The position numbers and the translations under genes are program-made. Positions 24,761-34,372 of a DNA stretch of 61,867 nucleotides are shown piece after piece; position 1 is the stretch's first letter; each line of letters starts with the position of its first letter. Below the pieces are notes generated by a model, which saw only the letters and a program-made list of their open reading frames with translations, was not told where the DNA came from and ran no database searches. This DNA is from Gnetum montanum. Lineage: Eukaryota > Streptophyta > Gnetopsida > Gnetales > Gnetaceae. The stretch covers positions 636,277 through 698,143 of the forward strand of contig MNCI01003573.1 in assembly GCA_015680685.1 (NCBI GenBank), read 5' to 3'.

Positions 24761-25560
24761 TTATGTTTAACATAGAAACGATTCTCTGTAAGACATCAAA
24801 TATGTTTAATGTTTCAAAGAAATAAGACATCATGTCAAATATTATGATGTGCATTATTTGCAAAGAATTATTTAGAAAATTAAGATTATTTTCATATCAT
24901 TTCATGTTAATCATATTCAAATTATTGATAATTATGAAACTGACATGATGTGATGAAGTTGAATAACTATTTATTAACTTAGCATTACCTCTTGATAATA
25001 AGTGATTAAGAAAGTTAGAGTTTGACATTGAAGTTGATAATAATTTCTAATGGATGTTAGTAGATGTCCACCACTTAGAAAGTGAAAAACAAGTGCAAAT
25101 GACATATGACATCAAACTATTAAGATGTGTCATAGTTCATCTTCTAAAACCATTATATATTATAATTATTATAGAAAATAATGCAAAGAATCAACATCAT
25201 CTTATCTACTAACCATCATTACTTGATAATAGCAAATAATAGGATAGAAATCTAAAGCATTCCTAATAGGTACTAGTAGATGTCCACCATCTAAAATAAG
25301 TGGCAAATAAGAGGTAAAGACATTTGAAAACTTAAGCATCCAAAGTTATAGTATTTACAATGAATTTTTGAGTAATTGCATGAGAAGGATAACAAAAATC
25401 CTTCTTTTTAGGCAAGGATATGTCAAGTACTCTAAAGCCTAAATCAACAAACTTAACATCAAAGATAGACTCATTGTTCAAGTCTAGAAAGTATATAATA
25501 AAAGTAAATTTTTTAGGAGAAAAATGGATTGTAGGCTTATCTATAGTTTCAAGATTAATA
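24761..25560 (-). other. Spacer with repeated GATGTCA-type words in element B
   Basis: Two copies of the phrase TAGATGTCCACCA occur near 25059 and 25267. Palindrome-like words such as GACATATGACATC lie near 25097. Similar words recur in the U3 of this element's LTRs. No coding potential is evident. Confidence 0.4.
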
Positions 25561-26215
25561 TCAACTACTTTTCCACTAAGTTGATAAGGTCTAGCTTCTC
25601 AATCTACGTGAGAAATACTTGGCATCTATTTATCCACTAAGATGAATATCCCATGGTTAAAAACAAGAATGTGTATCTCCTAATGTATAAGATAATATAC
25701 AACTCAATGTTAAGCTGGCCAACAGGGCCTTAGTATTATGTTAACAGAAGACACTCACATATGACCATGAAGAGAGCTTTCAATTATATAGAATTGCCCA
25801 CTATAAATAGTAACCTGATGGAACCTATGACTTCAACTCATGTATCATTAAAGAAAATGAGGTTAGTATAGGTCTCATTGAAATTTACCTGATCATGGAG
25901 ACTAAGATGCTTGATAATAGTCCATGTGATCATGTTAGATTTGGCATTGTCATTAATATGTATCAATGAAACTAAAACTTCAGACAATACCTTAATGATG
26001 ATGTAGAATGGTGGCTAATAGATATCTATTGTCTTCAAATCATTCTTGATGTTCTTCCCGTAGTAGTTTAGACTATCTAATCCATAATGAAAGACTTGAA
26101 GAAAGGAAGATATAGCATCTATCTGAGTAGGAATGTCAATTGGAATTACTATCCCCTTAAGAACATTGTTTAATGCAACATGATGTTCTTTAAAGATTGA
26201 TATGAGGTTATACAA
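25560..26215 (-). pseudogene. pr: Aspartic protease of element B (degenerate)
   Basis: The minus strand shows the segment that precedes Tat proteases (ALNNVLKGIVIPIDIPTQID, 26215-26015). Next come HINDNAKSNMI, where the family has its D-x-G active site, then VEVIGSIRLLFIVGNSI and GPVGQLNIELYI, matching the flap and GRPW-containing tail of Tat/Ogre proteases in order. The active-site triad is not preserved. Several stops. Confidence 0.6.
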
Positions 26216-26868
26216 GCATAAGTTAGTATCTTTAGAAGGAGTGAGTAATCATGGCTATTTACTATAAGACCTTATTTTTCATAGGTTGAGATGCTTGTGA
26301 AGCAGGTGCCATTGTAACTAGTTATATAGGTTTAGATGAAAATCGAAGCTACTTGAAGTATTAGTCTTCTATTTTTACTAGAAAGAAACCTTTAAAGCCT
26401 TAGAATGTTGTTTCTGTGCATCAATAGCCTTCTCCTTATGCCTACCTAATTGTGACTCATTGGTCTACTAGCTATAGATAAGGATTCTTGCCTAAGGTGA
26501 TGAAAAATGATAGCTACATGTTGAGATGTAGTGAACGAAGGGATACTTTGGGCTTTAGTATGGTATGGAAAAGGATGAAAATTGAAACGATGAATGAGTT
26601 GAGTAGTAGAAGTAGAATGATGAGAATAAGTAGCATGGATGTGATAGGAAGGTGGAGAAGAGTGATATAGCTTTAAAGGTATAGTAACATAGTTAGACCA
26701 ATAAATTAGTTAAGGCCTCAGAAGTTATGATAATGACTATTTATGCTTCTTATAATTAGACTAGTGGATGACATAAGGCTTCTTGAGAAGGGAGTTACAA
26801 GTTTTATACCCAATTTTAAAAGTTAAAATGATGTCTCCAGCTTCTAAGGGATTCTAAAACACTTCTAG

Positions 26869-28583
26869 CTATTGATTACCTAGATATATAGTGGAATGTT
26901 TGCTTTTCATCACTATCTTACCCTTATCTATGAGATTTTGAATATCATCTTTCATATTAATGTAGTCATCTATATCAGCTTTAGCAGTCTCATGATGATA
27001 GTAGTAATTTTTTGTAGTCATACCACTTAAACATTTAATGATCACCTTCTTTTCTTTGGGAAGCATCCATAGCTATAAACTCAATGTGATGGTAGCATGC
27101 TCTCACTTAATTAGAGACTTGTTTCATCTTAAGGTGGTCATTCCTAAGAAGATTTTTTAGAAGTAGAAAGTACCTCATAAATATCTTGGTGTACTAATCT
27201 CTACTCCTTTGAGGTCTACACTACTATTTAGAATATGGAACTACTAATAAAGCATTGTTTTATACCTTAGAGAAAAGAAGAAATACCTTGAGAGATTGGT
27301 TATCCCTTTTCTTATTTTATAACCTTGATATTGTTGTTATAGATTGATAGAAACTCTTGGTAATCATGTTTAATAGTAGCTTCTTCAATTTGCCTAACAA
27401 TGAGGAAAACATCATTCCAAGAATGAGGCTTAAGATAAGGCATCCTTCTCTGAATGTAGTCAAGTATCATAGCTTCAAATATTTCTTGTAGATGAAATTC
27501 CTCTAAATGATATGAGAATTTAGTTAATGTTTTTGTCCATCAAGATATTAATTTATCAAAGGGCTCATTTGAAATTTGATTAATAACAATAAAATACATC
27601 ACACTTATGCTTTGAGGCACATTTAACTTAAAGCATTCAATGAAGGCTACAAACAATTGCTCTATGGAGGTAATAGATCCATGTGCTAAGGACCTATACC
27701 ATTCTAATGCTCCTATAAAAAGAGAGTTGGAGAAGAATTTTGGAACAATCTAAGGATAAGGGGCTAGAAGCATGCATTCATTTCTGAATGTAACCACATG
27801 ATTCATAGGATCCCCTATTTCTAAAATATGGTAGTGAGACTTCCTTAGGTACGACTAGCAAAGGAATGATAGAACTTATAAGATCATTTAAGACTCAATC
27901 CAAGGAAATCAAATAATTTTCTTATATATTCAATGCCTTTGCCACTTTGTCTTTGGTAGTTTGAAGATGAAGTATTATATTGTTGAGCAATACTAATAGC
28001 TATGGATCTATTCCAAGAGAATGTATGGCAAGTTAAACCATAGCAAGATGATGATGTTAAGAAAGGATGCACATACAGAATAGATCCAATGGTTGTAGGA
28101 GTAGTTATACCAGTGAGGCTAAGTTATATGAATATATAAGCAAATAAGGTATGTTGGTAGGTTAGGAAAATGCTAAACAGTGATACAATAGTAGAAGCAA
28201 GGAGTGAAATTGACTAAAAAGATAATATAATAGGTTGTAATTAAGGGATGAAATATGTATTTCCAAAATTTAAAATAAAGAATTAAAAGATGAAATGGGA
28301 ATTACTAATGTTTGTTGAAGGGGAAAATGGTAAGCAAAAATGAGCTTGCAAGAAGGCTAAATGGTTTTGTGGTAATGGAAACAAATCCAAGAAAATTTTT
28401 TTGAACAATTATGATGTTCATGTTATGGATATGAGGTGATATATGATTGTTTTTGCTAAGCACTTCTATTAGTTGTTCTTCATCTTCATCTATTAGATGA
28501 ATATCATATTCATAGGCCATGCTTCCTCTCCTTTCTCTAAGAGTAATGTGAGGACTGACATGTTGATTGAGGATGGTTCTCAC
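26869..28583 (-). pseudogene. gag: gag of element B (degenerate)
   Basis: The best stretch, about 27830-27350 minus, reads GDPMNHVVTFRNECMLLAPY, FIGALEWYRSL, SIEQLFVAFIECFKLNV, EPFDKLISW and MILDYIQRRMPYLKP, aligning in order with element C gag (GDPNMHLVMFRSES, ELLTQFMTCFKYN, IKSKLYYLAP). Near 27000 YYYHHETAKADIDDYINMKD is the degraded C-x2-H-x-H-x-C motif that ends Tat gag proteins. The N-terminal part (28583-28305) is weakly supported. In-frame stops and shifts make it non-functional. Confidence 0.7.
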
Positions 28584-28879
28584 CCTAGCCTTCTCAATCT
28601 ATAGATGTATACATTTTTACATATTTTTCTATTTTATAATGAACTTTGCAACTTTCTTAGCTTTCTCATTATCTAGTTAAATTAGATTATCTTGATTGGA
28701 AAGGAACGATGGTAAATCATTAGCTTGCTCATACTTTGCCATGAGTTTGAACATGTCTAGTGTAAGTATCCTAACTTTTGTTTGGTATAGGCTACCATAT
28801 AGTTCCTCAAGCTTAGTTATTCTAATAATCCTTGATTTTTTCTTAGGTCCATGAGCTTTTGAATCTTAAAGAAAGAAAA

Positions 28880-29177
28880 ATTATAAGATGATACCATAGT
28901 TGTGATTACAATAATAACTATGACTTCACAAGGCTATTACCAAAGCTTTGGTTTTATCTACAAATAGTTTCACACTTTAAATAGAAAGTGATAATTTTCT
29001 ACTATAAAAAGGAATGTAGGAGTCACAAAAAATGACATGATGTTAGTATTTTAATGTGGCATGTTGTTAAAACTTAAAGAAAACGTGTAGAAAAAGAGAT
29101 TGTGGAAACAAAAGTTGAGAGTAAATCCTAGAAATGACTTTAATTTCATGGAGGCCCTTCTTTTAGGGCTAGAAAGA
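28880..29177 (-). other. Leader and primer-binding site of element B
   Basis: Immediately inside the 5' LTR the minus strand reads TCTAGCCCTAAAAGAAGGGC. This resembles the primer site of element C (TGGTGCTAGAAGGAGGGCC), so both probably used the same tRNA, which I cannot name from memory. The remainder is untranslated leader. Confidence 0.45.
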
Positions 29178-30375
29178 TGTTATAGTAAATATTGTTATAA
29201 TATGAGATTTGACACAATATAACATGAAATTAAGCTAGGTAATCTCATGACCATCAAATGGTCCAAGAAAAATTAATTTTTCTCAAATATAGAGGGAGAT
29301 TTTAGATCATTGAAAAAATCTAACTTGAGATGAGTGTTTTTTCCAAACACTAGCAAATATAAAGTAAAAAAAATAACATGCATGAAATAGCCAATGAAAT
29401 GAGAATGAGTAGGGAACATGTATGTAATGTGGAATAAAATAGAGCAAAAGCATATGTGGTTAATAGTGAAAGTGATGAAAATAAAGCATAGAAAAAAATA
29501 TATCCATTCCATTAAAAGCTAGATCTAAAAGGAAATGAATAAAAATAGATTTAGCACAATGCCAAAATTAGGAAACTGAAACAGAAAAATCAAAAATAGA
29601 AAGAAAGAAAAAACTTGAAAATTCTATGAGGATCCTAAGAAATGGATTAGAAGCTAGAGATGTTAGACAAAGAGTTGTGTTACCCTATGCTTTCTCTAAT
29701 GTGTGTGGCTAATGTAGATCTAACAAGAATACTATAGATTCTAAAGTTAACAAGAAAAGAGGTTGGATTAGATCAATGTGTTAACTTGATTTAAAATGAT
29801 TCTTTGGAGAGATTTCCAAATCAACAAAGTTGAAAGAAAAATTAAATTATGCTTAATAGTAACAACAATTGGGAATATACCAACTAAAGCTAATGTAAAA
29901 CTATCTAAATCCCTTTATGTTTGGGGGTATTCTCCTATTTATTGACCTTAAATGCCTCATAGATCATGAAAAAATGATGCAATAGGGTCCACAAAATCTT
30001 CTAAAAAGTTATTGATAGATAATTAACATGTAGACATTTGATGTAAAAACTGAATGTCAAAAGGAAGATTGATGTGGAATATCAAGATAAAAAATGATAT
30101 TTCACATTGAAAAGTAGATTTTACCAATTGGTCAAGATTGACACAAGAGCTAAAACTAGATGTTGAAACTAAGAGCCGTAGAAGAGAAATCAAAAATGAC
30201 ACTGCAAATGATGCAAGATGTCACTTTTGGTAAGAGTTAAATATGGAGACCAAAAATTACATTACAAATGACACATGACATCAAATCTAGATTGCAAGAG
30301 ATGGCTTTAAGCTGAGAAGCCATAAAATGTACCCAAAACTTTGACTTACACAAAAAAAAAGTTAAAGTGGATATA
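29178..30375 (-). repeat. 5' LTR of element B
   Basis: About 1.2 kb, repeat of 14054-15301. The plus-strand left edge is TGTTATAG. The right edge is eroded (ATATA where the partner has GTACA). On the minus strand AATAAATAGGAG near 29940 is the likely TATA region, with GATGT/CATC-type words upstream between 30020 and 30290. Confidence 0.72.
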
Positions 30376-32205
30376 ATAATAGTATACCACCTTAATCCAA
30401 TGGTACAACCTAGTAAGGTGACATACTTTTCTTCTGCGACATGTTTGACTCTTAGTGAGAAAATTCAAGTCAACTTGACCTAACTAATATTTCTGGAGAT
30501 GGAGAAGTGGTTTAAGAAAAACAAGAAGGGTAGAAATATACTTTCCTTTTAATGCCTAATCAGAAAACTCTACAAAAGATATGGAATCACGTGCTATGCT
30601 AATGACATGCTCCGAAGATTCATGACTACATCATGGCAAGAGATAATGAAAGAAAATTCTTCTCTGTAGCTTCAAAAGGAAGAAGTACCATCTCTATAAG
30701 CAAAAGATACCACAAGCATAAAGGAAGCCCTAGGATAGCTAAGGGAGTAGAAGTGAGTACCTAGGGGTGAACCTTCTAATTATTATTCTACTATGAACCA
30801 CCTAAGTAAGGTTATAAGGATCATGAGTTGGCTATAAAATAATTGGGTAAATCTACTCTTAGCAAAAAGAAGTTTAAGTCGCTATTCATGCTAATCTTAC
30901 TATAGGTAAAGTTGCAGTATCCCTACATGTAGAGCAAGTGCCAAAAGATTTTAGATAATGTTGCAACCTTCTCAGTAGTATTGAAAGAGTGGAAAGATAT
31001 AATAGTGATCATCATGCCACATAAAGGGCAAGAGACCATAGGTGAAATAGTGATGGATTGAGTAGGATAAGCACTAAAGGTTTCTGCAACACCTATGCCT
31101 AATTTTACTATCATAGCATACACTCAAATATCTACAAGAATCAAATCAATGGAAAATATAGTAGCCCAACATGAGAAAGTACTAGAAAGACTAGTAGAAA
31201 CCTAGTAACTAATTTTAGTTATCTTTGATATTCCAAAAGATATTTTAGCCACCCAATCCATACTTTTGAAGACAATGGGCAAGATCTTCATTATGAAAGT
31301 ATAAATTTTAGAGGATAACAACCTAAATCAATAGTTAGTCATTGAAGTTGCATAACTTAAAGCTCATTTATCCAACCCTACAATTCTTTGATCAAAACTA
31401 ACTAGGTATGAGATCTTTGAATAGCTTAAGGCTAAATAAAAGTAGCTCTAAAAGGATAACGAGAGAACCATATAAAAGATATTTTGGTCATCCAATCCAT
31501 ACTTTTGGAGACAAGGGACAATCTCTTCATTGAAAAAGTACAACTTCAAGAGGCTAACAATCTAAATCAATAGTTAGTTATTGAAGTTGCATAATTTAAA
31601 GCCCATTTGTCCTGCCCTACAATTCTTCAACCAAAAAATAACCATGGATGAGGTCTTTGAAAAATTTGAGGCCATATAAAATCATGTTAAAGAGGATAAG
31701 GAGAAAGCCATATAAAATGTGTCATTGTCAGAGATCATGTTACATACTATAAATAATGATCTTATCTAGACACATAATGAAAATAATTACCTAGCCAAAT
31801 AAAACAAAAGATTGCTTAAGGCTAAGAACTAGAAGAAATAGTTAGAGAAATACCTTATGTATCTATAGGAAAAATTGATCATGGTAAACCAGTTTATGAG
31901 AAGATTAATAACAGAAAATAATAATTTCTTAATGAAAGAGGTATGCACAATCAAGTAGAAGTTAACTATTGAGATCATCACCTAGAAAAATGAAGTCCTA
32001 AAATATGAGAAATTCTAAAATCACTACAAGAACCAAGTGTGTATGCTCAAGGAAGTAAATGAGAAGGAAATCTAAATTTTCAAGGATAAAATAAAAGCTA
32101 TTCTTAAGCAATAAGGTGATGCATGGTAGTCCATCTTTGATGGACTAAACACCTACAACAAAGTAGAGATTCATATGGAAGTGTTACAAATCAAAGATAT
32201 GATAG
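30376..32205 (+). pseudogene. ORF2-like gene of element D, 5' part (split by element C)
   Basis: Plus-strand, Lys/Glu/Leu-rich coiled-coil-like coding text with many stops. It ends at the insertion site of element C as VEIHMEVLQIKDMIEY, the last residues lying inside the target duplication. Beyond element C the reading resumes with MELFNL. Element A's ORF2 has IEYMEMENLWYANL at the same place, so the two ORFs are homologous and C landed inside this one. The segment contains a tandem duplication of about 240 bp (31217-31695). No N-terminal domain could be assigned in this copy. Confidence 0.55.
31217..31695 (+). repeat. Tandem duplication (about 240 bp x2) within the coiled-coil ORF
   Basis: Two adjacent copies share CCAATCCATACTTTTG, AACCTAAATCAATAGTTAGT-like and GTTGCATAA words in the same order, starting near 31217 and 31460. 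The unit encodes helical Leu/Lys/Glu text. Divergence between copies is moderate, so the duplication probably predates or accompanied the decay of the ORF. Confidence 0.7.
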
Positions 32206-32210
32206 AGTAC
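32206..32210. repeat. Target site duplication of element C (AGTAC), left copy
   Basis: AGTAC directly precedes the 5' LTR and is repeated exactly at 51281-51285 after the 3' LTR. Confidence 0.92.
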
Positions 32211-32499
32211 TGAAACACCATAAAATTTCAGGACCCTCATGCTTTAACAGAGTCTTGGAATTTAGGCAAGGACTTCCACAAGTACAACATCATGATGGTT
32301 CGGTAGGAAAGTGTAGGCACTGAGGATAGACTATACAGTCCAGCAAGTTTTCTATCTCCAAGGCTAACATGCCCGCTACACTCTCAGGCCTACCCAACTG
32401 GACAATTAACCTGGCTAACAGTCTACCCAAACACCATGCTAGGAGATGTTGAAAGTGTTTAGGATGAGCAAAATAGTTCGGCAAGTTTTCTAGTGATCA

Positions 32500-33045
32500 A
32501 GTCTACTACGCTATGCTACGCTAAGTAGTGTAGCAATCCTTGAAAGATGACCACTCAAGCATCTAAGTGTGAATTGACAAAATGATTGCAAGACAAGTCA
32601 ATATTCAGCCAACACAAGGTGCTATGCTATGTAGCATAGCATAGCGTAGCAAAGGCAAAGCAAAAAGGCCCATCTTGCCAAGTGATTCCAACAAGAACAC
32701 TGCACTTTAGCAAGACTTCAGCCTCCAAAACTTCTTACCCCACTTAGCCCTTAGGCCTTGAGCAAAGTTTCTTTCTAGAAAATGGCTGATTAAACAAGGA
32801 AGCAAGGTACACTCCCTGCTATGTTGTGCTATGATACATAGCATAGCGCAACATAGCAATGATGCAAAAACAACGAAAGTGTTCCAAACATGAATTCAAC
32901 AAGGCCAAAGGCTTTCTAGCATAGAGGACAAAAATTGTAGTTGTTAGCCTGACTAAGCCCCACACCAATGCGTTCAGCTCCTATGCAACTTTCTATCAAG
33001 CCCAGTGGCTATGCTATGCTACCCTACGTACCGTAGCATAGTGTA
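32500..33045. repeat. Four GCTAYGCTACG palindrome clusters in the U3 of the 5' LTR
   Basis: Each cluster is an imperfect inverted repeat such as CTATGTAGCATAGC near 32626 or GCTACCCTACGTACCGTAGC near 33015. Spacing is about 130-200 bp. All lie 430-970 bp upstream of the TATA box. The counterparts in the 3' LTR are near 49676, 49793, 50003 and 50195, so the arrangement belongs to the family and is not private to one copy. Confidence 0.8.
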
Positions 33046-33470
33046 GCAAGCAATTATTTATGCTACACCAATGTGCTCAACAGCATGAGTAGTGCAACGC
33101 TGGCACAGAAACATCAAGACATCTTCGGATAGCTCTAGAACTTGTTGGCCACAATCTTTTACTCTAGCATCTCCTTGGCAAAATTAGCAATGTTACTTCA
33201 TTTTTCATAACCCTAGTCAACTCCCAAAAAATTGTTCCTATGCTTGACCCTACTTTTAAGAGTAGGGAAGACGTAGTCATGGAGCATGGGCTCCATTTTT
33301 CTTACATTATTAGCACACTGGATTTTGACACATGTAGTTTCAACAGTATGGTCACAGTATAACAAAGTTCACATTTGACATCACACACCTACACGATATG
33401 GACATGTTGGCACCTTGTAGGGTCCAGGACATGTGGCATCCAAACCATGTTTCTCTCCTACTCCCGACCC

Positions 33471-33478
33471 TATAAATA
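33471..33478 (+). promoter_or_regulatory. TATA box of element C 5' LTR
   Basis: TATAAATA within ACCCTATAAATACCCC; the partner at 50653-50660 is ACCCTATAAATACCTC. It is the only strong TATA element in the LTR and fits a U3/R boundary shortly downstream. Transcript start not determinable here. Confidence 0.7.
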
Positions 33479-34068
33479 CCCCAACAAACAATGCTTTTGC
33501 ATGGCTTGGCATTTTTTGGTGCAATTGGCTTTTAAGTTGGCTTTCGAAGAGCATAGTTGGCATTTTTTAAGCATTCTAGTTACCTTTGAGTTCTTTGGTT
33601 GGCTCCAAACATCCCTTTGTGAGTCAAGCATTTTGGGATCTTAGTAAATAGAGTAGCAAGCAGAAGACCTATGACCATACCATTCGGTGTAAGCAAAGTC
33701 TCTCCAGTGTTGCATAACCTATTTTACACCTTTCAACAAGGCAAAGGATCAAATCTGCAACCTTTGGGGTGGTGCCCTCTCTCATCCAAATCTATTTTTT
33801 TATTCACTTAATATCATTGTTGTTTTGCATTATTTTCACCACTTTACATTTGTCGATTGTCGATTTACTTCACGTATCTCGCTTTCGAAACAATTATTTA
33901 CGAAAGGTTAAGATACACCGATTAAGTTCCTATATGATCGACCAGATCATTCAAGGGATCCTACTTCCATTTCTCTCCAACATGGCCCTCACACAGATCC
34001 AGGGTTAAACTGTTCACCCGACAACCTCTTAGTGTTCCAGTTGCTGACATTTTTGATCGCTATAGTTT

Positions 34069-34087
34069 TGGTGCTAGAAGGAGGGCC
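34069..34087 (+). promoter_or_regulatory. Primer-binding site of element C
   Basis: TGGTGCTAGAAGGAGGGCC begins four bases after the LTR end. The TGG start fits pairing with a tRNA CCA end. The sequence is unlike the tRNA-Asp-type site of elements A and E but resembles that of element B. I cannot assign the tRNA with confidence. Confidence 0.6.
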
Positions 34088-34372
34088 TTTTGGTGCCCTT
34101 TCCATGTCTTACGAGTAGTCCTGCACACTCTTTGTACCCTATCACACACTAGCATAAACATGACACCTTTTTGTGGTTGTTTATGCATCGTGTGGTGCAA
34201 ATTGATCGCAATGACGATTCCTTTGGAACCCGACAGGATGAAAAGCCTCTGATCTCTTACTGATCTTTGTGTTTCTCGTTTGCAATTTCTCCTTTTATCA
34301 CGTAAAATGATTCTGCCAACAACTGTTGTTTCCACCTTGACCCTTGAGGCTCCTTTCTCAGCTCAAAGCACC

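Larger units (their letters stand above)
14054..30375 (-). mobile_element. Element B: Tat-lineage Ty3/Gypsy retrotransposon, heavily decayed
   Basis: Direct LTRs lie at 14054-15301 and 29178-30375. On the minus strand the order is 5' LTR, primer site, gag (28.6-26.9 kb), protease (26.2-25.6 kb), an interval whose plus strand is coding-like (about 24.75-21.0 kb), RT (19.5-18.6 kb), RNase H region, integrase (17.5-16.5 kb), 3' LTR. The RT text aligns with element C (NDMSNLDSKLV versus NDMSGLDPWLI). Every domain carries stops and frameshifts. I could not find a matching 5 bp duplication (GCAGT on the left, ATAAT on the right), so the ends may be eroded. Confidence 0.75.
32211..34064 (+). repeat. 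5' LTR of element C
   Basis: Begins TGAAACACCATAAAA and ends GATCGCTATA (GGTCGCTACA in the partner). Direct repeat of 49383-51280. It carries four palindromic clusters made of GCTATGCTACG / CGTAGCATAGC words (about 32500-32530, 32618-32652, 32815-32855, 33005-33045), then a TATA box TATAAATACC at 33471. Confidence 0.93.

Noticed and set aside
26488-26670. Arg/Met-rich plus-strand stretch in element B
   Set aside because: Opposite the protease-gag side of element B, arginine-rich composition from AG-rich DNA, no motif.
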